64,000 bases of DNA from Maioricimonas rarisocia (lineage in GTDB: Bacteria > Planctomycetota > Planctomycetia > Planctomycetales > Planctomycetaceae), in assembly GCF_007747795.1 (NCBI RefSeq), contig NZ_CP036275.1, positions 3,712,001-3,776,000 of the forward strand, in the 5' to 3' direction. Below are positions 27,729 to 37,126 of this stretch, piece by piece; the first letter of the stretch is position 1, and each line of letters opens with the position of its first letter. The position numbers and the translations under genes are program-made. The notes beneath the pieces were generated by a model. It had not been told where the DNA came from, made no database searches, and saw only the letters and a program-made list of their open reading frames with translations.

Positions 27729-28631
27729 ATGCAGACTCTCGAATCGCTGAAGCGACGGATCAGGACCGCCGAGGACCTTCGTTCAGTCGTCCGGACGATG
27801 AAGACACTGGCGGCTGTTAGCATCCGTCAGTACGAGGCGGCCGCTGCATCGCTGGAACGCTATAGCGACACGATCGCTTCCGGAATGCAGATGCTGCTCT
27901 GGCATCATCCTACCGCCGCCGAGGTTACCACCGCCGGGCCACACGCCCGCACCGGCCTGATCGTCTTCGGCTCCGACCAGGGGATGTGTGGTCAGTTCAA
28001 CGAAGACATCGCGACGTATGCGACCGGGCAGATCGACAGCCTCAACGACGCCGGGGCGGCAGAGGTCATTGTCGCCTGCGCGGGAATCCGGCCGGTCGGT
28101 CGACTTCTGGATGCCGGCATACCGATCGAGCACGTTTTCGAAGTCCCCGGCTCGGTCGGGGGGATCACACCGGCTGTCCAGGAGATGCTGGTCTGGCTCG
28201 ACGACTGGCGGAGACGCCACCATCTCCGGCGGGTCATCCTGCTGTATCAGCACCGTCAGATCGAGACCACCTGTGCCCCGACGCAGGTGACGCTACTGCC
28301 GTTCGACGTCGGACATCTCGACAGCGGCTCGCTACGGCGCTGGCCGGGCACTTCGCTGCCGACGTTTACGATGGAGCCGGGCGTCCTGCTTTCGGCTCTC
28401 GTCCGGCAGTTTCTGTTCGTGAAACTGTTTCGCGCCTTTGCCGAATCCCTCTCCAGCGAGAACGCCAGTCGCATCGCCGCCATGCAGGCGGCTGAACGGA
28501 GCATCGGAGAGCAGCTCGGGACGTTTCGCTTCAGCTATCAGCAGCAGCGGCAAACGTCGATCACCGAGGAACTGCTGGACGTCATCACCGGTTTCGAAGC
28601 GTTGTCGGGCGAGGACCGGCCTCCCTGCTGA
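27729..28631 (+). CDS. F-type ATPase gamma-subunit homologue (N-ATPase type), orphan
   Basis: A 300-residue homologue of F1 gamma. The N-terminal coiled coil is recognisable (SLKRRIRTAEDLRSVVRTMKTLAAVSI), the central Rossmann-like part has GLIVFGSDQGMCGQFNE, and the C-terminal helix has ENASRIAAMQAAERSIGE. These divergent features resemble the gamma subunit of alternative or Na+-type N-ATPases more than the housekeeping one. No other ATPase subunit is within the window on either side; the prepilin peptidase gene precedes it by 55 nt. It may be displaced from its operon or serve another role. Confidence 0.8.
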   Translation: MQTLESLKRRIRTAEDLRSVVRTMKTLAAVSIRQYEAAAASLERYSDTIASGMQMLLWHHPTAAEVTTAGPHARTGLIVFGSDQGMCGQFNEDIATYATGQIDSLNDAGAAEVIVACAGIRPVGRLLDAGIPIEHVFEVPGSVGGITPAVQEMLVWLDDWRRRHHLRRVILLYQHRQIETTCAPTQVTLLPFDVGHLDSGSLRRWPGTSLPTFTMEPGVLLSALVRQFLFVKLFRAFAESLSSENASRIAAMQAAERSIGEQLGTFRFSYQQQRQTSITEELLDVITGFEALSGEDRPPC

Positions 28632-28645
28632 GCAATACCTGTCGG

Positions 28646-29293
28646 CTAGCCTGCGTCGGGCCACCCGGCGGCGCCGATCAGGCGGACGAACCGGCAGCCC
28701 CACTTCCGGTGGATCTCCGGTCCCGACTCGCGGCGGATGACGACGAGCAGCGTCTGCAGGCTGTCGTCACCAACGGGGATTACCAGCCGCCCGCCGTCCG
28801 TCAGTTGCTGGTAGAGCGGATCGGGGATCGAGGGGGCTCCGGCCGTGACGATGATCGCGTCGTAGGGGGCCCGATCGGGCCAGCCCAGCGTTCCGTCTCC
28901 CACATGATACTCGACGTTCGTGTATCCGAGCCGGTTCAGACGCTCCGCAGCCGGTTCCGCCAGTCCGGGAAGTCGTTCAATCGAGACCACTTCTCCGGCC
29001 AGAGTCGAAAGAACCGCCGTCTGGTACCCCGTCCCGGTCCCGATTTCCAGCACGCGGTCCGTTGGGGACAGCGAGAGCAGCTCCGTCATGGACGCGACCA
29101 TGTACGGCTGACTGATCGTCTGTCCCTCAGCAGCCGGTAACGCACAGTCATCGTAGGCGCGGTCGTGGTAGACTGCCGCGACGAACTCTTCCCTCGGGAC
29201 CGATCGCATCGCATCCAGAACCCGCGGATCGGTCACACCGCGACTTTCGATCACGGAGATCATCTGCTGACGCTGTTGCTCGATATCCATCAT
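28646..29293 (-). CDS. pcm: Protein-L-isoaspartate O-methyltransferase
   Basis: A 215-residue SAM-dependent methyltransferase with the PCMT hallmarks. These are ALPAAEGQTISQPYMVA near residue 50, SAM motif I VLEIGTGTGYQTAVL, and APYDAIIVTAGAP, with DGGRLVIPVG near the C-terminus. It repairs isoaspartyl residues in damaged proteins. Two adjacent ATG codons (29293, 29290) follow GCGGAGG; the second has better spacing. It lies 53 nt downstream of recJ on the same strand and is probably co-transcribed. Confidence 0.93.
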   Translation of the reverse strand: MMDIEQQRQQMISVIESRGVTDPRVLDAMRSVPREEFVAAVYHDRAYDDCALPAAEGQTISQPYMVASMTELLSLSPTDRVLEIGTGTGYQTAVLSTLAGEVVSIERLPGLAEPAAERLNRLGYTNVEYHVGDGTLGWPDRAPYDAIIVTAGAPSIPDPLYQQLTDGGRLVIPVGDDSLQTLLVVIRRESGPEIHRKWGCRFVRLIGAAGWPDAG

Positions 29294-29346
29294 GCCTCCG
29301 CTGTTCCAGAGCCGATCCCTAAGGGCCCGCCGGAGGACGTTTCGGC

Positions 29347-31140
29347 TCACGCCGTCGGCGACGTGACGGCCGTCGCAGCGGATTTCGCATTTCGGCCGGC
29401 CGCTTCGGCCTGCCAGTCGATCAACTGCAGTTCGACCGATTCGTAGCCGCGGTAGCTGTTCAGCCCCGCCGAAAAGCAGATCGAAATCGGTCCGCCGTGG
29501 GCCTCCAGTTCTTCGGCCCAGTCCCCTTTACCGAAGGCGACGGCCCGCAGCACCTTGTTGTGCTGCTTGACCCGCAAGGAGAGGTGCCGGTCCCCGCCTC
29601 CCATTCGTTTGGGCGGTTCGGCCAGTTCCACACCGGTTGCGGCAAACACGGGCCGGCGATGCTTGCATCCGAACGGGCCGAGATGCTCGAGTTCCTTGAC
29701 CGCCCGGTGGTTGAGGTCGTTGAGCGACACCTCGGCGTCAATCCTCAGCGGGACTTCGGGGCGGCCATTCTGATGCGAGCTGGCCACCTGCCGGGCGAAT
29801 TCTTCGCGGAATGCATCGATCTCGCTCTTGCTGATCCGCAGCCCCGCCGCCGCCTTGTGGCCGCCAAACGTCAGCAGCCGATCGCGGCAGGCGGTCAGCG
29901 CAGTGTGCAGGTCAAAGTCGGCGTAGGTCCGTGCCGATCCCTGCCCGACACCTTCCTCGTCGTTGAGTGCGATCATCACCGTCGGCCGCTCGAACCGTTC
30001 GCAGACCCGACTGGCAACGATCCCGATCACTCCCGGATGCCATTCCGGATGCGCCAGCACCAGTGCCGCCGCATCCTGCCAGTCCTCGTTCTCCTCGACC
30101 AGTTCTTTCGCCTGTCGGAAGATCTTGCGCTCGACCGTCTGCCGGTCCTTGTTGAGCCGATCGACGTACTGAGCGAGCTGCGCGGCCCGCGTTTCGTTGT
30201 CGGTCGTAAACAACTCGACGGCCAACCGCGCCTGACCGAGTCGTCCGGCGGCGTTGATGCGGGGACCGATTCCGAACGCGATGTCTTCGGCGGTGAGCGA
30301 CTTCGCCCGCTGCATCCCCGCGACCTGCATCAGAAACGTCAGCCCCGGCGTACACTTCTCCAGAAGCGTCGCCAGACCATATCGGACAATAATCCGGTTC
30401 TCGCCGACGAGCGGAACGACGTCCGCAATCGTCCCGATCGCGGCCAGTCCGACAGCAAACTTCAGGTACTCCCGCATCCGGGGAGACGCCTTGCCCCCGT
30501 CTCCAAGCCGCTGGCAGATCGCCCAGGCAAGTTTGAATGCGACGCCCGCGCCGCACAGATCAGGGAACGGATACGCCCCCTCCTCCAGCCGGGGATGCAC
30601 CAGGCAGGCGGCCCGGGGGAGCTCATCGTCCATCGTATGATGGTCGGTGATGATCAGTTCCAGCCCGAGCTGCGCGGCAAGGTCTGCTTCTTCGGTGCTG
30701 CAGATGCCGCAATCAACGGTGATCACCAGCCGCTCGGGATCTTCTTCGTGCAGCGTGCGCAGCGCGTCGAGATTCAGCCCGTAACCCTCTTCAAGGCGAC
30801 AGGGAATGTAGTAGTCGACCTTCGCCCCCGACAGCTGCAGGCAGTGCCACAGGATGCTGGTCGAGGTCACGCCGTCGACGTCGTAGTCGCCGTAGATCGT
30901 GACGCGGCGGCCGGCTTTCACTGCCGAGACGATCCGATCGGCCGCCTCGCTGACGCCGGGCAGCAGGCCCGGATCATGCAAATCGCCGATCTTTGCCACG
31001 AGAAACGCGTTGGCTTCGTCGCCGCTCTCGTACCCGCGCGAGGCGAGTACCTGCGCCAGCAGTGGGGAACACTGCATCTCGCGCGTCAGGCGGGTGATAA
31101 TTCCACGATCATGGGGGGCAAACTGCCACGGTCTGGGCAT
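29347..31140 (-). CDS. recJ: Single-stranded-DNA-specific exonuclease RecJ
   Basis: A 597-residue protein of RecJ length. The DHH-family motifs are visible: [11 protein letters not shown] near residue 85, [14 protein letters not shown] (DHH) near residue 160, and the DHHA1 region with [10 protein letters not shown] near residue 455. The C-terminal OB domain follows. RecJ is a 5'-3' ssDNA exonuclease acting with RecQ/RecF and in mismatch and base excision repair. I chose ATG 31140 (MPRPWQFAP); the longer frame to 31398 overlaps the divergent gene start and lacks conservation. Confidence 0.95.
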   Translation of the reverse strand: MPRPWQFAPHDRGIITRLTREMQCSPLLAQVLASRGYESGDEANAFLVAKIGDLHDPGLLPGVSEAADRIVSAVKAGRRVTIYGDYDVDGVTSTSILWHCLQLSGAKVDYYIPCRLEEGYGLNLDALRTLHEEDPERLVITVDCGICSTEEADLAAQLGLELIITDHHTMDDELPRAACLVHPRLEEGAYPFPDLCGAGVAFKLAWAICQRLGDGGKASPRMREYLKFAVGLAAIGTIADVVPLVGENRIIVRYGLATLLEKCTPGLTFLMQVAGMQRAKSLTAEDIAFGIGPRINAAGRLGQARLAVELFTTDNETRAAQLAQYVDRLNKDRQTVERKIFRQAKELVEENEDWQDAAALVLAHPEWHPGVIGIVASRVCERFERPTVMIALNDEEGVGQGSARTYADFDLHTALTACRDRLLTFGGHKAAAGLRISKSEIDAFREEFARQVASSHQNGRPEVPLRIDAEVSLNDLNHRAVKELEHLGPFGCKHRRPVFAATGVELAEPPKRMGGGDRHLSLRVKQHNKVLRAVAFGKGDWAEELEAHGGPISICFSAGLNSYRGYESVELQLIDWQAEAAGRNAKSAATAVTSPTA

Positions 31141-31397
31141 GCAGAACCTCGTCGGGCGAATCCGTTCGGACGTCCGTGCGAAACCACCATTACAGCACAG
31201 GTCAGCCGACGCCGTCAAACGGCACTGCTCGGAGGACGCCCGGGAACGGAACCTCCAGCGGCGATGTCCCGGACTGACCGGCGAACTGCTCACCTTGTTC
31301 TGTCGATTCCGACGTGCGACACTGGATTCAGGAAACGGATATCCCGCAGCCACCGCCAGGGGGCCGCCGGGCAGGACTCTCTTCGAGGAAGCCAGCA

Positions 31398-31886
31398 ATG
31401 TCGTTGCGGAACGATCTCGAACAGGAGCTGAAGCGGCTGATCGGCACTCACTCGCCGACGAGCGTGACAGTCTCCGATGCAGGCGGACTGCAGCTGCGGA
31501 TTGACTTCACCGCTGTCGATTCCATGAGCTGCTCGTTCGATCAGATCGAGTTGTTCGTGCCAAGTCTGCAGAACGCCGCCTTCGACGCCCTGAAGAAGTG
31601 GGCCGAGAACCTCAGCCAGCGGATCAAGTACCTGCTCGAGAACATCGGACCGCTCGAGTACGATCCGTCGGGCGGTCAGGTTCTCATCCGATCCACGCCC
31701 CCCGATCAGCTTCCCGATGGCACGCAGTATTACGAGATTGTGCTGTCGTCCCAAAGCGGCGGTAACTTCAGCCTGCGGCGATACCAGTCGGTCAAAGGGC
31801 AGCCGGGGCGGAATCCCGTCGAGATTACCGTGACGCACGAAGTCCTGCTCAAGCTGGCCGATGATCTCGTAGATACCGTCCCCTAG
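31398..31886 (+). CDS. Conserved hypothetical protein
   Basis: A 162-residue cytoplasmic protein with no signal peptide or TM. It has strong G/C third positions and mixed alpha/beta composition: an N-terminal helix ([14 protein letters not shown]), a central helix-rich stretch with [22 protein letters not shown] and a C-terminal [16 protein letters not shown] do not recognise the family. It is divergent from recJ and is followed 72 nt later by the receiver-like gene, which has its own promoter. Confidence 0.7.
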   Translation: MSLRNDLEQELKRLIGTHSPTSVTVSDAGGLQLRIDFTAVDSMSCSFDQIELFVPSLQNAAFDALKKWAENLSQRIKYLLENIGPLEYDPSGGQVLIRSTPPDQLPDGTQYYEIVLSSQSGGNFSLRRYQSVKGQPGRNPVEITVTHEVLLKLADDLVDTVP

Positions 31887-31916
31887 CACAGACGCATGTT
31901 CGAGACTGCCCGGTTA

Positions 31917-31945
31917 TTGTTTTGGTCGAAGATGCGACCTAGAAT
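31917..31945 (+). promoter_or_regulatory. Promoter of the receiver-like/mrp operon (near-leaderless)
   Basis: TTGTTT (31917-31922), a 17-nt spacer and TAGAAT (31940-31945). The predicted start point is about 31952, only 6 nt before the ATG at 31958, so the mRNA would be nearly leaderless. The spacer contains the inverted repeat GGTCG-n6-CGACC (31924-31939), a possible operator. Confidence 0.5.
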
Positions 31946-31957
31946 CCGCCCCAGTCG

Positions 31958-32389
31958 ATGACCGCTGAAGATCTCACGGCAGGCCGCCACCGGATCGTGG
32001 TCGTTGAATCCCATCCGTTCTGGGGCAGCGAGTTGCGTCGCCGATTCCTGGACGAGCCGATTGACATTCAGTCGGTGCTGCCGGCAAATGTGGAACGCGA
32101 GATTCCCCGTTCGTCCCCGGAAGTCGTCGTCCTGGAAGCCGGCCCCCTGGTCGAGATGGAGCGAGTCCTTCGGCTCGGATCGGCCCTTTCCAGCGGCGTT
32201 CTGGTCGTCATCCTGCCGGTGGGAACGGTCAGCAGTGTGGAGTGGTCGCTGAGGGAATTCGGTGCGGCGACCGTCGTCAATGAACTCATCGGTGGAGAAC
32301 GCCTCGCGGCGATCTGCCGCCGCTACCTTCAATGCCAGGCGGGTTCCGGTGTCCAGCGAACACCCCGGTCCCCGGAAAGAGTTTCATGA
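31958..32389 (+). CDS. Receiver-like protein lacking the phospho-acceptor Asp
   Basis: A 143-residue protein with a CheY-like layout. RIVVVESHPFWGSELRRRF takes the place of the first strand and acidic loop, EVVVLEAGPL takes the place of the phospho-acceptor strand (Glu/Ala-Gly in place of Asp), and VLVVILPVGTVSSVE resembles the Thr/Ser strand. GAATVVNELIGGERL matches the last strand and helix. It looks like a pseudo-receiver that cannot be phosphorylated in the usual way; this is inference from pattern. The stop overlaps the mrp start as ATGA (32386-32389), so the two are translationally coupled. Confidence 0.6.
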   Translation: MTAEDLTAGRHRIVVVESHPFWGSELRRRFLDEPIDIQSVLPANVEREIPRSSPEVVVLEAGPLVEMERVLRLGSALSSGVLVVILPVGTVSSVEWSLREFGAATVVNELIGGERLAAICRRYLQCQAGSGVQRTPRSPERVS

Positions 32390-33465
32390 GCAATACACAG
32401 CCGAGCGAATCTGCCATCCGCGAAGCCCTTGCGAGCGTCAACGACCCCGAGCTGGGACGATCGCTCGATGACCTCCAGATGCTGCCGACGGTCGAAGTCG
32501 CCGATGGACAGATCCGTATCACGGTCGACCTTCCCACGCCGGCGTATCCGCAGCCCGAGCGGATTACCGACGCCATCCGGCAGGCGTTGACCGACCGCTC
32601 TCTGGACACCTCCGGTCTGCAGGTCGACTTCATGTCGAACGTCCGCGGGAAGAACTCCGGCGGCAAGATCGGGCTCCAGGTCAAAAACATCATCGCTGTC
32701 GGTAGCGGCAAGGGAGGCGTCGGCAAGAGCACGATCGCCGCCTCGCTTGCCTATGGACTGCAGCACTACGGCGCCAAGGTCGGACTGATGGATGCCGACG
32801 TTTACGGACCGAGCATTCCACATCTGGTCGGGGCGCACGGTCAGCCCGAGATCAAGCAGGTTCCGCTCGAAGACGGCCGCGTCATGGAGCGGATCGACCC
32901 GATTGTCGTCGACAATCTCAAGGTCATCTCGATGGGCTTCCTCGTACCGGAGGACCAGGCGGTCATCTGGCGTGGCCCGATGCTTCACAAGGCGCTCACG
33001 CAGTTCCTGCAGCAGGTCGACTGGGGAGATCTCGATTACCTCATCGTCGATATGCCTCCCGGAACCGGCGACGTGGCGATCACGCTCTCGCAGATGGTTG
33101 GACTTGCCGGTGCCGTCGTTGTCTGCACGCCGCAGCAGGTCGCCCTCCTCGATGCCGTCAAAGCGGTCAGCATGTACCGCACGGTGAAGATCCCGATTCT
33201 CGGCATGGTCGAGAACATGAGTGGCGAGATCTTCGGTCGGGGTGGGACGAAGCAGAAATCGGCTGACATGAACGTTCCGTTTCTCGGCGAAGTTCCCTCC
33301 GAGGCGGACATCCGCATCAAGGGAGACGCCGGCCGGATCGCAGACCTGTTCGCCGAAGGCGGTGCATCCCGCGACGCGTTGCTCAATGTCTGTCAGCGGA
33401 CCGCCATCGAGATCGCCCGCGAAGTCGCCGATTCGCCCGAGATGCCGTCACTCGAGATCCTGTAG
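32386..33465 (+). CDS. Mrp/ApbC family iron-sulfur carrier ATPase
   Basis: A 359-residue protein: N-terminal DUF59-like domain (residues about 8-85) and a MinD/Mrp P-loop domain with the deviant Walker A GSGKGGVGKST near residue 107, MDADVYGPSIPH, VDMPPGTGD and TPQQVALLDA. Mrp proteins carry and deliver 4Fe-4S clusters. The C-terminal CPxC pair that bridges the cluster in ApbC is absent; the region reads ENMSGEIFGRGGT. ATG 32386 overlaps the upstream stop by 4 nt. A second DUF59 protein is encoded at 37127. Confidence 0.9.
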   Translation: MSNTQPSESAIREALASVNDPELGRSLDDLQMLPTVEVADGQIRITVDLPTPAYPQPERITDAIRQALTDRSLDTSGLQVDFMSNVRGKNSGGKIGLQVKNIIAVGSGKGGVGKSTIAASLAYGLQHYGAKVGLMDADVYGPSIPHLVGAHGQPEIKQVPLEDGRVMERIDPIVVDNLKVISMGFLVPEDQAVIWRGPMLHKALTQFLQQVDWGDLDYLIVDMPPGTGDVAITLSQMVGLAGAVVVCTPQQVALLDAVKAVSMYRTVKIPILGMVENMSGEIFGRGGTKQKSADMNVPFLGEVPSEADIRIKGDAGRIADLFAEGGASRDALLNVCQRTAIEIAREVADSPEMPSLEIL

Positions 33466-33486
33466 CTCGGCAGACGTGAAGGGACC

Positions 33487-33515
33487 GGGTGCCACGGTTC
33501 TGCGAGCCGTGCGCT
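33487..33515. repeat. REP-like palindromic repeat, copy 1
   Basis: GGGTGCCACGGTTCTGCGAG followed by CCGTGCGCT; CACGG pairs with CCGTG across a 9-nt loop. It lies between the convergent mrp and site-2 protease genes. A near-identical copy is at 42720-42748 (25 of 29 bases the same by eye) and a partial copy in reverse near 52342-52366. Confidence 0.6.
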
Positions 33516-33595
33516 CGTCCCGTTTGCGATGAACACATACGCAGGCAACGGTTCACCCTGCGTGTGGTCACGACGTCACCTGCCACGCCTTGCGC

Positions 33596-34717
33596 TTACG
33601 CATACATCGATTCAGGCGCTGCTGAGCGGGCATGCGTGTCGGCATTACGGCGGACATTGACCAGCAGCATGTCGACGTTCTGCAGAGTCAGCAGGCCAAC
33701 CGGTGTCGCTCCGTTGAACACGACGGCCGCGGGAGACTGGGCGGATCTCATCGCACCGACGGCATCCGACAGTTCCGCCGTCACCGGGATCCGCGGGACC
33801 GTCCGCCGCAGGACGAGTGAGACCGATTCAAACGGCGATCGGTTGTGCAGCGCTTCGGCCACATCGGACCGGAAGATCATCCCTTCGTAGACGCCGCGGT
33901 TGATGACCGGAAACGCCGGCTGAAGGGACCGCAGCATTATTCCTGCCACGTTTCCCAGCGTCTCGAAACCAGTGAGCGTCTGGAACTGCGTGAGCATCGC
34001 ATCGGCAACGCGAATGCCCTGGTACTTGCGCCGCTCCGCCACGAACCGGGCTTCGTTGTTCGCTCCGAAGTACACGAAGACGCCGATGAACGCCAGAATC
34101 GGATTCTCCAGCCAGAACAGTCCCGCGAGCGCCAGCGCGACTGCGAGTCCCTTGCCGATGTTCGCGGCAATGTCGGTCGCCCGCCCGTAGTCGATACCCA
34201 TCGCCAGGATGGCCCGCAGCACGCGACCGCCGTCCATCGGGAACGCCGGCAGCATGTTGAACACCACCATCGCCCCGTTCACCATCAGCAGATTGCGGAT
34301 GAAGCTTACCCCCAGCCGTGACGAGCCCAGCAGCTGCGCGGGCCCCAGAATGGCCAGCGAGAGTCCGCCAAGCAGAACGAGGATGATTACGTTCACTGCA
34401 GGACCAGCCAGTGCGACGACAAGTTCCTGCTCCGGTTTTTCCGGCATGCGTTCGAGCCGGGCCACGCCGCCGATGGGCAGCAGGCTGATGTCACGCGTGG
34501 GAATGCCGTAACGACGAGCGGCCAGCGCGTGCCCCAGTTCGTGCAGCACGACGCAGGTGAAGATCGCGACGATCAGGGCTCCGGAAACCAGGCCACTCCA
34601 CCAGCCGCCGCCGGCCACTACGGTTCCGCCGATGACCCAGGCGAGCAGCAGCAGAAACGTCCAGTGGACGTACAGTCCGATCCCGGCAACCCGTCCTATC
34701 TTCCACGATCCGTACAT
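33596..34717 (-). CDS. Site-2 protease family protein with CBS domains
   Basis: A 373-residue polytopic membrane metalloprotease of the M50 family. The zinc motif HELGH is at residues 59-63, in a hydrophobic helix. The second ligand region FPMDGGRVLRA is near residue 165, corresponding to the S2P NPDG element. The C-terminal 130 residues resemble a CBS pair (VADAMLTQFQTLTG, then VINRGVYEGMIF). S2P-CBS proteins cleave membrane-embedded substrates, often anti-sigma factors; the target is unknown. I chose ATG 34717; the frame is open to 34762. Confidence 0.9.
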   Translation of the reverse strand: MYGSWKIGRVAGIGLYVHWTFLLLLAWVIGGTVVAGGGWWSGLVSGALIVAIFTCVVLHELGHALAARRYGIPTRDISLLPIGGVARLERMPEKPEQELVVALAGPAVNVIILVLLGGLSLAILGPAQLLGSSRLGVSFIRNLLMVNGAMVVFNMLPAFPMDGGRVLRAILAMGIDYGRATDIAANIGKGLAVALALAGLFWLENPILAFIGVFVYFGANNEARFVAERRKYQGIRVADAMLTQFQTLTGFETLGNVAGIMLRSLQPAFPVINRGVYEGMIFRSDVAEALHNRSPFESVSLVLRRTVPRIPVTAELSDAVGAMRSAQSPAAVVFNGATPVGLLTLQNVDMLLVNVRRNADTHARSAAPESMYA

Positions 34718-34883
34718 CTGCGAGTCCTTGCCATCGAGACGTGCGACTGGCCCAGCGGCCAATTGTACGCACGATCAGCGACGTGGGCAGGATGTTTCCG
34801 GATGCGAATCCGGATCGGGAGACCGCATCCAGAGCCGGCGGAATCCCCGGGAACAAGCTGATGCCAGAGCCTCGGCGGCCGAC

Positions 34884-36197
34884 TCAGGCCTGGACGGGCC
34901 GCTTTGCAGGCAGTGCGGCCACCAGCAGGACGCCCAGCCCCATCACGCCGGCCGCTGCCCAGTAGGGGATTGCCACGCCGAAGTTGAACAGCGTCAGTCC
35001 TGCGATCGGCCCGAGAATGCGAGCCATTGCCGTCATGCTCTGCCCGACTCCCAGCACGCCCCCCTGTTCTTCGTCCGAGGAGTTCAGCGACAGCATCGCC
35101 TGCAGCGAGGGCGTCAGTGCCGAAAAGCCGATGACGCTGACCGGAAGGACTGCGTACAGCATCTGCGTCGATTCCATCTGGGCCGTCACTCCCAGCAGCA
35201 CCAGGCCGGCCACCATCAGCGTCGCGCCGGTCAGTGCCATCCGAAACTCCCCCAGTCGAGGCAGCAGCCTGCGAACGAGAATGCCCTGACTGAGCGTCAG
35301 GACCAGGCCGATGTAGGCGAACAGCAGGAAGTTGTTCCGCTGGGCAATCCCGAAGTGCTTCGTCAGCAACGAGAGCGTGCTCTCGAACTGCGCGAACGCA
35401 AACGTCGTGAGAAACATCGTCAGCAGCAGTGGGCGGATCATGGGACGGGACAGGGCCGCTTTCACTTCTGAAAGGCTGAACCACCCGCGCCGGGCCGCCT
35501 GACTCTGCTCCCGCAGCGATTCCGGCAGTCGCACCAGGGCCAGCAGAAACGCCATCCCCGAAAGCGCCGCCGCGAGATACCCCGGTGCCGCGCTCGGCGG
35601 CGCCATCCGATCATTCGATACGAAGGCCGCTCCCAGTAGCGGTCCCAGTGTAAAGCCGACACCAAAGGCCGCCCCGACCAGTGCCATCCCCTTGCCGCGG
35701 CCCGTTTCATCGGTCGAATCGGCGATGTACGCCTGAGCGGTCGGAATCGTGGCCCCGGCCACCCCTGCTCCGATGCGGGCGACAAAAAGCCATCCCAGCG
35801 GGCACAGACCCGCGAGCATCGCATCCGGTGACAGGGCGCTGACGTACCCGAACAGCAGATACGACAGTGTCGAACCGGCCAGTCCCAGCAGCAGAATCGG
35901 TCGCCGCCCGATTCGGTCCGAAACCCGACCCCAGATCGGTGCAAACACGAACTGGCATGCGGAAAAACTGGCCATCAGCAGGCCCAGTGTGACGCCGTCC
36001 GATGAACGCAAATGGGCCGCTGCCGACTCCGACAGGCCAAATCCGATCGCCGCCAGCCCCTCGGCAAGCCAGCTGTCGCTGGCACGAAAATAGTCGCCAT
36101 ACCGCGGCAACAACGGGAGCACGATCCCGAAACCGAGCAGGTCAATGACCACAACGAGAAAGATCAGCAGCAGGCGGGTCCGGGGGGACGAGTTCAC
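34884..36197 (-). CDS. MFS transporter (TetA-like, 12 TM)
   Basis: A 437-residue major facilitator with twelve hydrophobic segments. Motif A is GRVSDRIGRRP in the loop between TM2 and TM3, with GAGVAGATIPTAQAYIAD in TM4-5, as in the DHA1/TetA efflux group. The substrate is unknown; the tetracycline-type name is based on family resemblance only. A roughly 30-residue insert (after SDSWLAEGLAAIGFG) extends the first periplasmic loop. The start is GTG 36197. It is followed by the site-2 protease gene on the same strand after 166 nt. Confidence 0.88.
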   Translation of the reverse strand: MNSSPRTRLLLIFLVVVIDLLGFGIVLPLLPRYGDYFRASDSWLAEGLAAIGFGLSESAAAHLRSSDGVTLGLLMASFSACQFVFAPIWGRVSDRIGRRPILLLGLAGSTLSYLLFGYVSALSPDAMLAGLCPLGWLFVARIGAGVAGATIPTAQAYIADSTDETGRGKGMALVGAAFGVGFTLGPLLGAAFVSNDRMAPPSAAPGYLAAALSGMAFLLALVRLPESLREQSQAARRGWFSLSEVKAALSRPMIRPLLLTMFLTTFAFAQFESTLSLLTKHFGIAQRNNFLLFAYIGLVLTLSQGILVRRLLPRLGEFRMALTGATLMVAGLVLLGVTAQMESTQMLYAVLPVSVIGFSALTPSLQAMLSLNSSDEEQGGVLGVGQSMTAMARILGPIAGLTLFNFGVAIPYWAAAGVMGLGVLLVAALPAKRPVQA

Positions 36198-36307
36198 GAT
36201 GGCGGGCTACTTCAGCGGGGGGGGACAGTGGAAACGGAACGACCCGGACTCCGTACGGTCCCCGGTCGTCAGGCTGCAAGGTGAGGGTGTTTCGAAGGAA
36301 GGAGCGG

Positions 36308-37069
36308 CTATTCGTCTGCGGCTGGGGCCTCCGCCGCGTCAGCAGGTTCCTCGGGCGGATCGACCGGGAGCGGATCGACGGTCGCTCCGTCACCTCCAAG
36401 AACCCGGGCTTCGATGATGTAGTCCAGCTCGGGGAACTGGGCATTGAGATACTTGTTGCCCGATTCGGCAATCAATCCCTGGCTGGGACCGTTCCCACGC
36501 GGGGCCCCTTCTCCATAACCGGAGTAGAGTGAGTCGACGACATCCATCCCCTCGACGACCTTGCCGAACGGCGCGAAGCCCTGGTTGTCGAGGAACGAGT
36601 TGTCGCCGTAGTTGATAAAGAACTGCGTCGATCGCGAATCGGGCAGTCCGGTCCGGGCGAACGTCACAAAGCCGCGGGTGTTCGACTGCCTGGACGGCTC
36701 GTCCTTGATTGTCTGCTCGGACCACTCCGCGTGAACTGCCGGATCGCCGTTCATTCCCACCTGGGCCATGAAGCCATCGATCACCCGGAAGAACCTCGTG
36801 TCGTCGTAGAAGTCCGCTTCAACCAGCTTGCGAAAATGAGCCGCACCGATCGGGGCCCACTCCGGATGCACTTCGACGATGAAGTCTCCTTCGGACGTCT
36901 CGAACAGCACTTTGTACGTGTCTGCGTCGGAAGAAGACTCGCCGGCCAATGCCGTCGGTACGGCAGGCGCGTTGTCCGCGGCCGAGTCGATCTGACTCGA
37001 GCAGCCGGCCATCAGAAAGACCAGACCCATGAGCGGGCACGAGGCCAGCAGAAGTCGCGTGCGGAGCAT
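36308..37069 (-). CDS. Lipoprotein cyclophilin-type peptidylprolyl isomerase
   Basis: A 253-residue protein with a lipoprotein signal (LVFLMAGC, lipobox Cys at residue 23) and a cyclophilin domain (residues about 50-225). The cyclophilin landmarks are visible: RFFRVIDGFMAQVG, with the catalytic Arg but Phe where many have His, then STQFFINYGDN and FAPFGKVVEGMDVV. It would act on proline bonds in the periplasm, anchored to a membrane. A Pro/Asp/Ala-rich tail follows. It lies 57 nt downstream of the DUF59 gene and is probably in an operon with it. Confidence 0.92.
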   Translation of the reverse strand: MLRTRLLLASCPLMGLVFLMAGCSSQIDSAADNAPAVPTALAGESSSDADTYKVLFETSEGDFIVEVHPEWAPIGAAHFRKLVEADFYDDTRFFRVIDGFMAQVGMNGDPAVHAEWSEQTIKDEPSRQSNTRGFVTFARTGLPDSRSTQFFINYGDNSFLDNQGFAPFGKVVEGMDVVDSLYSGYGEGAPRGNGPSQGLIAESGNKYLNAQFPELDYIIEARVLGGDGATVDPLPVDPPEEPADAAEAPAADE

Positions 37070-37126
37070 CGTATCCCTGTCCTGTCGCAGAATCGGTTGA
37101 TCGTTCGTATCGAAGTCGAGCCGTTC

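Noticed and set aside
29497-31431. 644-codon open frame antisense to recJ
   Set aside because: RecJ is certain on the other strand. The antisense frame is open because of GC-rich codons and has an Arg/Pro/Gln-rich product without domains.
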